A stretch of DNA of 64,000 bases from Syngnathus acus (lineage: Eukaryota > Chordata > Actinopteri > Syngnathiformes > Syngnathidae): positions 12,477,956-12,541,955 of the forward strand of contig NC_051095.1 in assembly GCF_901709675.1 (NCBI RefSeq). The letters are read 5' to 3'. The position numbers were made by a program, and so were the translations under genes. The notes beneath the pieces were generated by a model that saw only the letters and a list, made by a program, of their open reading frames with translations, did no database searches and had not been told where the DNA came from. This document shows, piece by piece, positions 39,254-52,439 of the stretch (its first letter is position 1; each line of letters begins with the position of its first letter).

Positions 39254-39578
39254 AGTTAAAAGTTAAAGTTAAAGTTAAAGTCCCAATGATCGTCACACAC
39301 ACACATGGGTGTGGTGAAATTTATCCTCTGCATTTAACCCATCCCCGTGTGATTTTAATCCATCCCCTGGGGGAGAGGGGAGCAGTGAGCAGCAGCGGTG
39401 CCGCGCTCGGGAATCAGTTGGTGATCTAACCCCCCAATTCCAACCCTTAATGCTGAGTGCCAAGCAGGGAGGCAATGGGTCCCATTTTTATAGTCTTTGG
39501 TATGACCCGGCCGGGGTTTGAACCCACAACCTTCCAGTCTCAGGGCGGACACTCTACCACTAGGCCACTGAGCTGGTA
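39254..39578 (-). mobile_element. tRNA-derived SINE
   Basis: On the minus strand the head reads AGCTCAGTGGCCTAGTGGTAGAGTG (A box TGGCCTAGTGG, 39557-39567) and, about 31 nt on, GGTTCAAAC (B box, 39524-39516), a normal spacing for an internal Pol III promoter. The body holds AGCACTCAGCATTAAGGGTTG-type sequence and the 3' end is an (ACTTTA)n tail at 39254-39280. Near full length; distinct from the V-SINEs here. Confidence 0.82.
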
Positions 39579-39589
39579 GTAAATATGTT

Positions 39590-42500
39590 TTATCAATGCA
39601 CTTGAAAGAATTAACAGACATCAAGTGGCCCAGAAGTCTTAAACGCCAAAAACAAAGCTGGGCGCTCGACACATCCATCTTGCGTGAACTCCCTAAAACT
39701 TTTGACACCTCAGCGAGCATCAATTAAATACTTTATTTTATTAATTTTTTTGTCACGCATTCACTATCACACTATCATATGCAGGAATCAATTAAATACT
39801 ATAAGGTATTGCTTTTTCTTTTGCAATTTGGATGGGTATTAAAGGGTGTAATGGTAACCGCACCAGGAAATAAACCCCAATAATATGTCGTATGTGCTGC
39901 TGCTAGTTTAATATGGCATTACAATTCATGTTAGGTTTGTATAAAATGAGTTAAACAGCAAAAATCCCCCTTTTTTATCCATCTTAGGGGGCGGCAATTT
40001 TGTCACTTGCTGTCCACTGAAAATTACATCACAGATCTCAGGTGACAACCAATCATGGCTCAGCTTCAGAAAACTGGTGGGTTCGACTTGTAGACTGCAC
40101 AACCTGCAGACAGTCAGTGTTAGCTTTTATTATGTACAAATCTCAAACTTGGTATAATGAGCATCAAGAGACGCAATGCATGAATCAATTCCAAGGAAGC
40201 CTCTGAGACACTTTACGGGGATAAAATTAGCATTAATATTCATCCCCAGACCTTGGTCTCATTATTTTCCACACTAATTCCTTCTGTGTATGGCAGGTAC
40301 GCACCACTTGCTGAGGTGTCTGACTTTCAGACGAGAGTGAATCAGTTAAAAAAGAGGAATACAATTCAGAAAGCGAGACAAAAGTGTTGTTACAAGTGCT
40401 CACTATGATTAACCCTGAGTTCCAAGAATTGATTGCTTAGCCCATGTATCCGCAGGCAGACCTGGAGGAAAAAATATATAACGAGCATTGCATGCTGGAC
40501 GTATGGATCACGTCCAAGGATGTGCTCATTGCTATTGGATTAAGCTTTAAATGCAGCACTTACACCATCCATCCCTCCTCTCGATTGTCAAAGTGTTTGA
40601 ATATCAAATACACGATAGCTCCGAGCTGTTGAAAATGTATTTCAGTTGAAACCGTCTAGCTTCTTATTGTCACCCCCCAGAAAGAGAAGAAATCAGTATA
40701 TATTGATCTCGCCGCATCCGGGGGGGTGGGGGGTGATTCAGAGAACACAATTTCCACAGCTGGAGCTCTCTCTGTTGCATCTTGTATGGTTTCTCTATCA
40801 GTATCCTGCACACATGCCTTTGGGTCTGCAAGTATCTGTGGCATGCCCGACGTACACTTAGCTCACCCCTGATGCGCACTTTATTGCCTTCTGGTCTTTT
40901 GTTTTTTCACCCCGCCAAAAGCAAATTAATCATTTCAACAGTTGCCGATGCAGATGGTTCAAGGGTTTTATCTAATTAGTCTTTCAGTGTGCTGTGGTAA
41001 AATTACAGTCCCACGGGTGTAAAGAAAGCCCTCCAACCACCATGCTTTCAAACCGAACATGTCTGTGTCGAACAAAATGTACTTAAAGTTCCCTTCCACC
41101 TTTCTTCAAAGACGTCAATGCTAATGGTTTTGAGTGTATTGACCTGAAGCTATAACCTTAAACATAATCCTCTGTGGACTTTAGTGCGTTCACCTCAAAG
41201 ATAGAGTCAAGGCTGTAAGGCAAGAGGATCATTAATAGATTTCCTACAGCACAGAAGAGCAAGGGGAACGTTTTATGCCCAATAATAAGTGATCATTAAA
41301 AAAAGACTCTCTAGACTTTAGGTCCAAAGTACCCACTTTGGAATTGTTAGTTTTACTGTTTATACCAGTAATACACAACAGCATCATATATATGTGATGT
41401 AACAAAATGGAGGAAGCCACATTTAAAATGTCTGGGGTTTTTTTCAAGAAAATAATATTAAAAACTCCTGGAGCAAACTAAAGAGCCCTTTTTCCTAAAA
41501 TAATTTTACATGTGGGCAACTTGGACCCAATATTATACCTTTACCACCGTTTTAAATGTATAAGACAATTTGCAATAGTGTGTTTTTAATATTCTGTGCT
41601 TTTTGAATGGTTATTAGTTGGTCAATTCATTCCCATATGCATTGAAATAAAATACTAAACACTATTCAAGAGCAATCTCTACTTTAATGTGGATTTAAAG
41701 ACATTTTAAAATGATCGGATTGCTGCGCGCCTTTCTTTATTTTTATTTTGTACACAAAGTCAAATAAGATTAATAAAAAAATGTGCAATGTAAAGTTGGA
41801 TTTACCTTTTCATTTTCTATCTATTTGGCCTGGTGGATTCATGCCCTTTGAAGCCTGTTGTATATAAAAGGTTGCTTTATATCGAATCTATATTGGTTCA
41901 ATTGCAAGTCTTAATTTATTTAAATTGCTCTTAAGAATTCTGTGTTTGGAAATTGTGTCGAATGGCAGCCAACTTTTACATCACAATAATTATGAATGTG
42001 AAGGAATGTACAATATTATTAAATAAGATGCTGACGTGCCTCACTGTAAGTCTGTTATGTCATTTTCGGTCAAAGTCGATGTAAGGCATCTTTTTATCGC
42101 TGCAGTCAAACGCGTTTGCATGTATTTCCACCTGCTGGTCAAGCATTGACACTGCACGTTACTCTCGCTCATTACCACAGTAAAACCAGACTGACAGAGA
42201 ACATGCGAGTCAAAACGCAACATGTATACACATGACTCATTGCAGTCTATTGAGTGGATGCTGCTATTGTTAAAAAAAACAAAAACAGCAACAGGTTAGT
42301 TCAGACCTCTACTGATTTGCGCCTCTGGTCTCAGATGCCGTTGAATGTGATTTGTCTCCCGCATCCTTTGTGCTGTATATCTTCCCTTATATGTAATGTG
42401 AGCCGTTCTTGCCTTCAACTTTATGTCATCCTGCTATGATGATCACTTGTGTTTAAACTCATTGACGCCTCCCTCCCTTTTGCATTGATGCAGATGGGTT

Positions 42501-45080
42501 ACATCGCTTTGCAGCTGTATCAGTAGAATAACGGGCTCGGCAGATTTCAGTGACAATATATTAAATATGTCCTTTAGATGTGCATGAAAAATTGGCAGCA
42601 GATGTTTCTCTTGTGCTGATGGTATACATATCCTAGTTTCCATATACAGTAGATTTGGAATATTGTTTGTGTGACGCAACTGTCTTCACCCATGAAGTCA
42701 GTGTCAGAAGGAAAGCAGAAGAAATCAATGTGGGGATTGAAGTGGCTGTCTTATTTCCTTTTGGAAAGCGATGTATTGCTGATTGAATGTTCAGAGCCAT
42801 TCAGGACCAAGATTGCCTCTCCCCTTTATAGGCAGCCTCATCTTGGTTTGACTCTCTTGATGCTGGTAAAAATAGCCGCATTTTCAACAGGCTGGATTTC
42901 ATTTAAGTGGCCCATGTTCCTTTGGTCAGGCAGACTGTTCGTAGTCCGATACAAAAGTAAAGTTCTTAGCAGTGCCCACAATAGCAGAAAGCTAATGTGG
43001 TTTTGTCTCGTTTGCATTTGGAAGCGGTTGTCTTCTGCCCACTGTGTTCTCATTTGACATGAAAACACACGCATGGTGGCTTCATCTGCAAATGTTTCCT
43101 CATGCATTCACAAGTCCCTCTTGTAATCTCCTGCAAGGAAGCTTCTGGGCTTGGCTGTGTTAGTTATGGCATGCAATCTGGGGAAGGTTTTGAAAAACGA
43201 GTGAAAGTAGGGATTTCCACACGGAGTTCTCCTCATCGTGAATCTATAACATATCATTGTGGTGTGTACGGAAAATCATTGCCGCAAATTTGCAGTTGAC
43301 CAGATACGCTGCAATATAGGGAAGACGGCGTGATCCCTGGGGGCTTGAACAAGGATGCCTGAATTCATTTTCCCCTTTTCCTGAAAGGCCCTTTTTCTCC
43401 CGTTTTTCTTGCAGTTTGAATGTTTACGTTGTGACTTATGCGGAAAGACCGCATATCACAGTCAGTGGAGCATTGTGATGACAGTTTTGTGACAGACTTT
43501 CAACCGTGACTATGGCGAGCATCCAATTGCAAAGTCATTAGTTTTCTTCCGCTTATAAATGAAAATTCTCCCCAGCTATTTTGCTTCATGGGTCTCAGTA
43601 TAGCCATAACCCTCTCTGTTAGCGTTGTCAGCTGAATTGGCCGGCACTATTCATTTAGCGCAGAGGTGGGAATAAGTCCCGTCCAAAAGCCTGCAGAGAA
43701 ACTGAGCAGGCCTCTCTCTTTCTGTGCTGTCCCTGGAGGTAGCTTGTGTATTAAATTTGTATTTGTTCCATCCGTTTTCAATTTGCTTCCCCATCCAATA
43801 ATAAGCAGCAAATTATTTCCCCTTTTACTACCAGGTGGCACAAAATGAAGGGAAAATAAATTCAACTTTTTAATTTGTGAGGCCCACAACACCAAATGAT
43901 CACAATTTGGTCCATTTGTATTTAAAAAAAAAAAAGAAAAGAGGAAAATTCAATTGTTGAGATGTTGTGGTTGATGAGACAGAAGTCCTATAGTAATCCC
44001 TTCTTTATCATACTGTATCTGTGACTGATGGAAAAGGTGTTTCTTTAAAAGGGCCTGGCCTGTTGAGTGACGCAGGACTCAGTGAAGCCAAGTTGTCTGG
44101 CTACTCTCTGCATGTTGTGTGACTCTCCATAAGTTAAGGCAAACGACAGGTCTAGTCAGTGTGAATATGCGCTTGTGTTTATTTTGTTATCGCCGTTCAA
44201 TAGTGTGATTTAAAGTGCACTGGCGGCTGTTTCTGTCCTTCTCCAGATGGGGAGAGTGCAATTTCTTCAAACTGGCAGTGGGAGGCTCTATTAAATTAGC
44301 TTGCAATGTTTACTCTGGACGTTGTGTAATTTATGCCAGTTGTGCTTTGCAGTAGGTACATTGCCCTTATGCTTCTTTTTAATTAATTTCCTATTAAGTG
44401 TGAAATTCTCTCTCTCTATCTCTATCTCTATCTCTATCTCTATCTCTCACACGCACACACTCATAGTTTGTGTCTTTCGGCCTGCTATCTTAACGATAAC
44501 GCTAATCGAAACTACTGCATGATGTGGTGTTTTCACCCTTTAAGCAACAGCTTGAACACAAACTGTGGACTGACATGTAGAAAGAAAATATAACAACACT
44601 CACAGCGATGTTTGGTCAATATTCTTTATCCTTTGTGTAATGTGATTAATATTAGTGCCGTACTGATGATCTGAGAGATGAGCTGAGAGTCCTAAGCTGA
44701 TGCACTGCTGCATCCAGGCAGGACTGCCTAGAACTCTGTGGGATTCATAATAATGCCTCAATGAACGGTACATATATACAGTACCTGTATATATAGCGGC
44801 CTTAGTACTCAAGGCAGGCAGACGGGAAAGAGCAACACTATGGCCATTCAATTGATGCAGTGTGACAAAATTGGTTAATTCTATTCTAATACACTATATA
44901 TGCATGAATCCACCATCTTTGCTAAAGAACTACAGTCACACATTCTTGATTGAATGATGAGATATCAATCTCATATGAGACATTTTGGATAATAGATGCA
45001 AATTGGTTAAGTGCTTTTAATGCACCGGGGGAAATGAATAGGATTAAATGAGAGAGAAAAAAAAATCAAATTTTGATATC
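39590..45080. other. Long non-coding stretch, repeat-poor
   Basis: About 5.5 kb with little recognisable repeat except a CTATCT/CA microsatellite at 44407-44461. Open frames such as 42671-43057 show no recognisable domain or clear splice sites. Repeat-poor blocks near 40.2-41.2 and 42.4-43.6 kb could be regulatory; this is inference only. Confidence 0.5.
44407..44461. repeat. (TCTCTA)n/(CA)n microsatellite
   Basis: About six TCTCTA-type units pass into a short CACACG tract. Confidence 0.9.
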
Positions 45081-45084
45081 CTTT

Positions 45085-45295
45085 TGCTTCCGGCAAATCA
45101 TCATCATCACCATCATCGGTTTAAAGTCCGCTTTCCAGGCGCCGCTGGGTTGGACTGGATTCTCAATATGGCTTTCTTCCACTGGGGACGGTCCATGGCC
45201 ATCTCGTGGTTGGAGAGTCCTACACTGAGAAAATTTTTGGAGCAAAACGTTTTACAGCCGGATGCCCTTCCTGACACCAACCGCGGCAAATGTAG
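45085..45295. repeat. Teleost interspersed repeat with CCGGATGCCCTTCCTG motif
   Basis: From CATCATCATCACC through GGTTGGAGAGTCCTAC, GTTTTACAGCCGGATGCCCTTCCTGACACCAACC. This wording recurs widely in fish genomes, so the 87-codon open frame across it is not a gene. Class not resolved. Confidence 0.5.
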
Positions 45296-45299
45296 AAAG

Positions 45300-48200
45300 A
45301 AAATGTTTTAGTCATATATTAACACTCATAACTTTTCTCTCATTCAAGTTTATTATAACACCGCCATGTCAGACTTCGGAACTCTGCTCCTCAACATTCC
45401 TGACCATTCTAGCATTAATAGTTTGGCATTTCAATGCCACATGTAAGATCAGCAAAATGTACAGAAAGTCCGTCCACGATATTTTGTAAATAAAATTTGC
45501 AGCGCCACACGAGTGTATCTTCTACTGAAACTCTGTGTACAGCAGAGAATTGCCGAACGCTATAATGTTTACATTTTACGTTTTGCTTCATTTGAATCTC
45601 ACAACGACGTGCTTCTGTTTATTCCTCATTTTATTCATTTAATTTTATTCATGATCCCCCGCCCCTTTATGTCGTGTTTCTTTCTAACCATACACACCAA
45701 GTTTAACATCGTGACACAATTAATGAATAATGACTCAATTGACAACCATGCGCACGGCCATTAGCTTAACCTTCACTCTCACTAACAGGCTTTAATCAAC
45801 GCAAGCGCAAAGATCTGGAAAACAGAGTTGGTGAAATCGATTTCAATCAACATCAACTTGTCCTAACACTCACCGTGAGACACTCGGGCATGTGTTTTAT
45901 TTTGTCTAAGTCGAGTTCATTTGCACACATTTCTTAGCAAACCATATGACATTTCAATTTCCCTTTGTAACAGGTTGGCGAGCCCAAAGAAAAACATAGT
46001 CATAAATGTATTTTTATGTGGACATTAAATACTTGTTACAATGCTTAAACATTATGCATAATTAAGCAACAGATTAAATACAGAGGATGATGGGTGGTAA
46101 AGCAAATAATGCCTCAAAGGAAAACAACAGGACCTTCATGGTAGTCAGCGGCATGTTTACAAATGTCTTACAAGTTTATACATCCAGCTCATTAGCTCAT
46201 CAAATCAAGCCTCTTGGAACACTGCCAACATTACATTTGTCCGTAAAATCTTTGACCCTCATAAAGTACAACAAATGCTGGAATGATTAAGCGATGGACC
46301 TGTCAAGAGTAGACTGCCCTTCCATTTTTGCATTAACAGATTAGGACATGTCTCATCTTTCTACATGGAACGGCAGCTGCCGACACATGAAGGGCACTTA
46401 TGTGAAATGAGTTGACTCAATTTAAAACCACATAAAACAACCACACGCACATACACGTTTGTAAAGGACATTATCAGTCAAGCTGGTGTTCTAAACATGA
46501 CCGTCTTTTATAAAATATTCGGTATTATTCATTCCATAGTATTCTCAATATGTATTTTTGGTATATTGGCGCTTTTGCTTTTACACCTGTTTCTCTGTGA
46601 CTTTAAATGTTATCTCTAGTGCAGAATCATCGCTCCTATATAAAATAAATGATATAGCCATCAAAAAAGTAGTATAAATCAAATGAGACCTTACAGAAAT
46701 ACAGTCATCGGTTGTTTCACCATCTTGGCTGTAGTATCACGGTTTTCAGAGCTATATTGAAAAAGGAGAACATTTAGAACCATTTGCTTTTCAACAATAT
46801 ATGCTGTATGTTCATCTCTATTTATATAGTAATATATATATATATATATATATACTAATATATATGTATATAAAGTAATATATCTACTATATATCCATAT
46901 AAGGGTTAGTAGGGTGTCCATTTCTCCAACAAACTGTAGTGGAGACATTTCTTTAAGTAACTTATTTAAGTTTGATAAGGTGATCCGTGTTTCACTTATA
47001 CAACACAGTTCATATTTAAAGTTCAACTTTCTCAATTGGCAGGACATTAATGAGTTCACTTTGCCAGCAATTATTTTTTTCCAAAAGTCTGTGTTGAATT
47101 CTTCAAATGAAAGCCAGCGCAAGGCAGCATCGGATGGTACTGTAGTATCTTCAAAGTCAGCGTAGATAGCTTTCTAATCAATTCTCAGTCGGCCCAGATG
47201 AGGGTTAACGTGGCAGGGCGGGCCGACCCAGACATCTGTCAGGATGAATTTTTCATAAAGAAGCCATCTTTGTGGGTACACCCTCTTTCAAATAGCGTAT
47301 GAAACGTTTACCATAATCTGTGAAATGAAGCCTATTTCGAGCTGCATGAATTGTGTCAAAGGGGCACACATGCGCTCCACTTTATGAGAAAAGGGCAAAC
47401 TAAAGCTGTTTGACATGCATGCCATGGGGAACCTGTTGTTGTGACAACCAGACAGGCTGGAGTTTTTTTTTTTTGTATATTCCTCAGCTGTCATTAATGT
47501 GACTTTGTTTGGTCCATTCCTTGCTTTGTATTTTATTTTACCATTCAAATTCATTTTTCTCACAGATTAAAAGATGGCTCGTTCTCTGTTTCCTTTTTGA
47601 ATGTAAAACATGCGCGGATGGGGATAAACTTGCTTTTTGAATCTTTTTTTTTATTGATTTACCTTTCTGTACTCAGTGGAGTGACGCCATCTCTTTCCAT
47701 TGAAACTGCAGTGTGACAGTGTCTTTTTTATTGTCACTGCAATCTTGTCATTGCTCTCACTGACAAGTCGTTGCTGCAAGTCACCTGAAGTTGAAACCTG
47801 GGATTAGTTTTAGCTGCCATGTACGTGAACAGGCTGTTTGAGAGCATCTGCTGGCTCTGCTGTCACAGCCAATGTAACGTGACATAGTGCAATCACTGTT
47901 TTCTCAAAGTGAGCACAGTGTGCCTCCAAGTGGTACAAAAATACTTTTTTTCCCCCAGTTTTATGGCTGCAAGTTTTTTTTATATCATCTCCATTCCAAT
48001 TTCCGATTTAGTTAAGCAAGCTGCCTGATGATAAAAATCATAGTCAATGTTTATCGAGTGTATAGTGCAAAACTAATTTGGCTGTGCACTTGTCGCTGTG
48101 TAGTGCTGAAAATGTCCGAACAGTCTCACATTTCATGAGTCTGCAGCCGACTGTTCAACCAAGCAAAATCCTCACTCTATTGATTTTATACTAAAATGAA

Positions 48201-50780
48201 ATATATTTCCCTAATGAAACGTTGGGAAATTGTCACAATAGACGCAAAGGATTCTCCTGTTATTGGCAACACTGACATGTCAAAACAAAAATCCATAATC
48301 ATCTCTTGACAGAGTAATAAAGTGGACATACCCTTGTGATTGATTAGACATCCACTTGACAGGTAGCCTGTGATTGTTTACTATGGTGGACCGGCTGTTA
48401 GTTGCTGTCTGCTCCGGCCGTATTTCAAACTTGAACTTCACTCCTTGGCTGGGTGAGCATATGCACCGCAAGGATACACGTCCGACTAAACATGAATGGT
48501 TGTTTCACCTCTTCAAAATGATGTTTTCAACCAGCAGGTATATTCAATTTACAGAGAGAGCGGAACGCAGTCTTGGTCATTGTATCGGTAATCATGCCTC
48601 GCTGTTTCCATTTCAACATTTGCATTGGTTCACTGTACAATCGCTGAGAGCTATAAATTGCTCCTTAACCTGATGGAATTGGGGAGATGATCTCCCCGTT
48701 AAATACTCAATGGATGATTGCTGTTGAATTTGAAACGTGGGTCATTTTTGCATCTCATTGGATCTGGTTTTCTTTAAATACCTCGTTGTACCAAATGCAG
48801 CATTTCGGCAGCAAATGGCCCTTGAATGTTAAAGTTGTGAGTTTTGAAAGCTTCTTGGTGCTGCTTCAAATGTTTCACTCACTTCGACATGTTATTATGC
48901 ATTCAAACGATAGCAGCGCATTAAGTGAAAAATGAATCATAACCGCTCGGGACGGAAACTGAAAACAAATGATGACACTGGTGACATGTTTAGCACTTAA
49001 TGAACAAGGCATGGTTACTGATGCAGAGAGTCTGTTACCTCTCATTCGTACTCATACTTCATTTTATTACCTCAGAGAATGAGTCACTGTCAAGACCATT
49101 TATTTTTTCCAGTCCCCGAAGAAGCTGCACAGCATGCATGTGCTACGTTCAGGTTATATCTCCAAACACAGGGTCCAGGAAGACAACGGTGGTGCGAGCT
49201 CATCTCCAGTGGAAGTAGCTCATCTGGAAGGACTTGGGCTTTGGAACCACAACATAGCGCTGCGGGGGGAAAAAAAAGCCTCTTCGTTTTTGGAGAGATG
49301 CCAGTCTGCTTTGTGACTACAGTCGAGCTGACCTTGAGCAAGCCACCGCCCCCAAGCCCCCTCATCCTTGTAGCTCAAGACGTGCAGCAATGTTAACCCG
49401 CCTCTTCACTCAGACATCTCTCCTTGCATTTTCAAGCTTTAAGAACATTTACAAACAGCGCGAGTTGCATTAAAAAAGAAAAACGCAAATCAATCAATCG
49501 TTGGCGTTATCGGGTTTGCTTACCTGCTTGTCATTAGCTCTAGTGTGCGTAAATGTATGTGCAATTTAAGTACTACTGCATGATAATAGAGACGATAATA
49601 GGTGAGGGACCTTTATCACTTTTGTATGAAAGTAAATATGATGTAAATGGGATGATAAGTGAACTGACATCATCATAAAGTTCCTGCCAATTCATCACAT
49701 AGGCACAATGAATCCTTCAGCAGTTTTCCTTACAGATGGGAGTCATTTTCTCAACTTGGAAGTCGCATCCTAATCCAAGATGCTTTTTTTTTTTTTTTTT
49801 ACTGTTTGTGTAAGCATTTTTCTCTAGATTCACAGATTAGATATGGAAGTAGTAGACAGTAGTAAGCATATTGTTAAATGAATGGCTCTCAAATGTAGTC
49901 ACGCGGAATTTCAAGTGATTCTTTTAAAACAACACCACCTTATCAATGGTTAAAGTGATGAGCTGTCAACAAGAGGTAATCATAGGATGAAGAAATGCAC
50001 ATTAAATGCAGGTCTATTTTTGAAGCACCCAGGCATGCACATATTTGCCATATTTGGTTGGGCACATCAGAGAGTGACTAAAGCCGTGACTCATTTACAG
50101 CCGAACGTTTTAATTTGCGGCTTCCTCCACATAGTTCACCTTCCTTTTAGCCCGAATCCCACTTGGAAAGCAAAAAATTAGGACATTAGCTCCCAGGAGA
50201 ATTTCGGAACATAACAAGGTCAGTTGAAGATTTGCTGGTGATTGCAATTTACTGAGTAATCGTTGAGTTTTGTACCCCTTTCAGTCAGCATGCCAGTGGA
50301 GTTTATTCAGAAACATAGAGAAGTGTAACCTCCTAAGGCGACCATTTAATTTGCTTTTTAGCTAAAAAAATATTTTGTAAAATGTGTGGCCTTCTCCATT
50401 GTACAAGCAAATGGCAAGGCTTTTGTCAGAAACCATTGCGTTACCATTCCAACACTGTGAATATGTCTCGTTTCACACATCCTTATGGGGAGGGTCACTG
50501 CAAATGAAGAACAATCATTAATGCTCCAAGTCCATTGACTTCCTCTCAACTTCTTCAGACTCTCAACGTAATTGCACTGCATGTCCATTGATTATCTTAG
50601 AGGACCAAGATCTCATTTGAAAAGCGAGAGATAGCCAGTGACATCATGCCGCTTCATGGACGGCTCTCTGTATGAGTCAGGAAAATGGGGGCAAACAGAA
50701 GGTCGCAAACAAAACCTTCCTACAGTAAGGCACTTCAAATTCAATGTCAAAGTGTTTGTATCTTTGTCAGCAATGTAGGT
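45300..50780. other. Long non-coding stretch, repeat-poor
   Basis: Mostly unique DNA with a TA-rich tract at 46829-46885 and poly-T runs near 47461 and 49785. No gene is recognised. Several compact mixed-composition blocks (47160-47420, 48370-48700, 49480-49720) look less A+T-biased than their surroundings. Confidence 0.5.
46829..46885. repeat. (TA)n-rich microsatellite
   Basis: Imperfect TA repeats, self-complementary and able to extrude a hairpin. Confidence 0.85.
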
Positions 50781-50788
50781 GAGACTAA

Positions 50789-51077
50789 CAGAGGCGTAGC
50801 CAGGAATTTTTCCAGTAGGGGCGCACGCCCACAGGAAAAAAAATCGAACATCACCCACGCCGTTCGCTGATCGCTAAAACAACATCCGGGTCCGGGAGGC
50901 AAATGGTGAATGGATAACATCGCGCACATAGAATAGCGCAAGCACATTCGCGCAAGACCGAAAGAAAAAAACGGCATGAAAATGAAGAATCGAAAAAGCT
51001 CGATTTTTTTCAACCGGGGCGCAGGGAGTCCTAACCGGGGCGCCGGCCCGGCTCGCCCCGGCTTGGCTACGCCTCTG
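50789..51077. mobile_element. GC-rich hAT-like non-autonomous DNA transposon with target-site duplication
   Basis: 289 bp with inverted termini CAGAGGCGTAGCCAGG / complement of CTTGGCTACGCCTCTG. It is flanked by GAGACTAA (50781-50788) and GAGACTGA (51078-51085), a 7/8 match at the hAT length. A further inner repeat, ACCGGGGCGC, occurs twice near the right end. It is much richer in CpG than its surroundings and has no transposase. Confidence 0.85.
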
Positions 51078-51085
51078 GAGACTGA

Positions 51086-51910
51086 CATGTTTGCACCAGT
51101 GATGGAAGAGGAGTTTCCTGCAACAACTGTAAAACTGTGTTGTTTAAAACTGACAGCAGCAAAAACCACAACTATGAAGGCATAAGTTCATATAGGGTGA
51201 AAATAAACATTTAAATAGATACCCATATTATTAGCCCCATGATTGCGACAGTCCCGACTCCGTTGTCATTGTAAAAAACCCAAAAAATCACAGACAATTA
51301 TTCAACATTATCTAATTGTTTTGATCTCCCACATCTCTACACACTCATTTGCATGTGATCAATTATACATGCAGTGTGTGACAAACATGTGAGCCTCCTC
51401 ATAATTAGAAGGAATTATTTATATCATGCTGTGCTCGCCACCATTTGTTCAATCTAGCAGGTACAAAAAAGATGAAGTTCAAGGACATCCCAACTTGTCT
51501 GGCAGCTAGCTGTTACTTGGGTAAACATTCATCATTAAAACATAGAATAGCACCTCGCATAATCCCTCGTCATTACAGACCAACCGTTGGATGAGCAATC
51601 CTTGCATCACTGTGTCCATGGCGAGTCATTGGCTTTACACGTCACATAGTTCACTGCAATATCTCGGTTTTCAGATAAGCAAATATTTTTCATGAATGCA
51701 TTCTGGCACACTAGAATAACAGCAAATTGATTAACTTTCCACAGAAAATCATACTTAATACTATATAATACAACTTTATTTGTACTATTTGTATTTGTAA
51801 TAGTGCATTTTACATAAGCTTCAGCTGTAACAAAGTTCTTCACATATAGCAATGGAACAATAATTGAAAAATTGAAACACACTTTAATATACAGTAGCAG
51901 AACAGCAATT
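51086..51910. other. Non-coding stretch
   Basis: A+T-rich unique DNA; nothing recognised. Confidence 0.55.
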
Positions 51911-51919
51911 CAGTCAAAA

Positions 51920-52365
51920 GCCAATGAAAAAAAAAGGCTTTTAAAATGAGGCTTGCCTAACATCCAAGGGAAGGTTATTCCAGAGGGAGGACCAGCAACA
52001 GTAGCTCGATCCCTTCTGAGGCTCCAACACACACAACAAATCCTTGACACTTCCAGGAGTGTCTGGTCTGCAGACCCGAGGCCCCGAGCATTTGCGTAGG
52101 GGTGGACGAGCTCAGAGAGGTTAACTGGGCGAGGCCGTTGGCGATTTGAAAACGAATAGAAGGATCACTCTGAAATATATTGGGAGTCAGTGGAGGGAGG
52201 CCAGAATAGGGCTTATGTGCTCCCTCTTATGAGCTCCAGTTAGGAGGTGAGCGGCGCCATTTTGGACTAACTGGAGACACTTGAGGGAGGACTGGCTGAT
52301 TCCGTAGTGCGCATTATAATAGTCTAGCCAAGATGGAACGAAGATATTGATCAGTTTTTAAAAAA
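51920..52365. repeat. Teleost interspersed repeat (GAGCGGCGCCATTTTGGACTAACTGGAGAC type)
   Basis: Blocks such as GGCTTTTAAAATGAGG, GGTTATTCCAGAGGGAGGA, GAGAGGTTAACTGGGCGAGGCCG, TGTGCTCCCTCTTATGAGCTCCAGTTAGGAGG and ACTGGCTGATTCCG...TAATAGTCTAGCCAAGATGG follow the order of a high-copy fish repeat. Class uncertain; no ORF. Confidence 0.55.
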
Positions 52366-52439
52366 ACTGTGTGTGTGTGTGCGTACATGTAGGGTTAGAG
52401 AAGCAGTTGCACCCAGCCTCTTGAGATAGTCTATTTAAA

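Noticed and set aside
39510-39578. tRNA gene (A and B boxes) here and at 31700-31762
   Set aside because: No full cloverleaf could be drawn. Both are the heads of SINEs with their bodies and tails attached.
42671-43057. 128-codon plus-strand open frame
   Set aside because: No recognisable domain, no gene-like splice context, low-complexity hydrophobic composition typical of chance frames.
45048-45311. 87-codon frame with a readable peptide
   Set aside because: It runs across a high-copy fish repeat (CCGGATGCCCTTCCTG type), so the apparent protein is repeat-derived.
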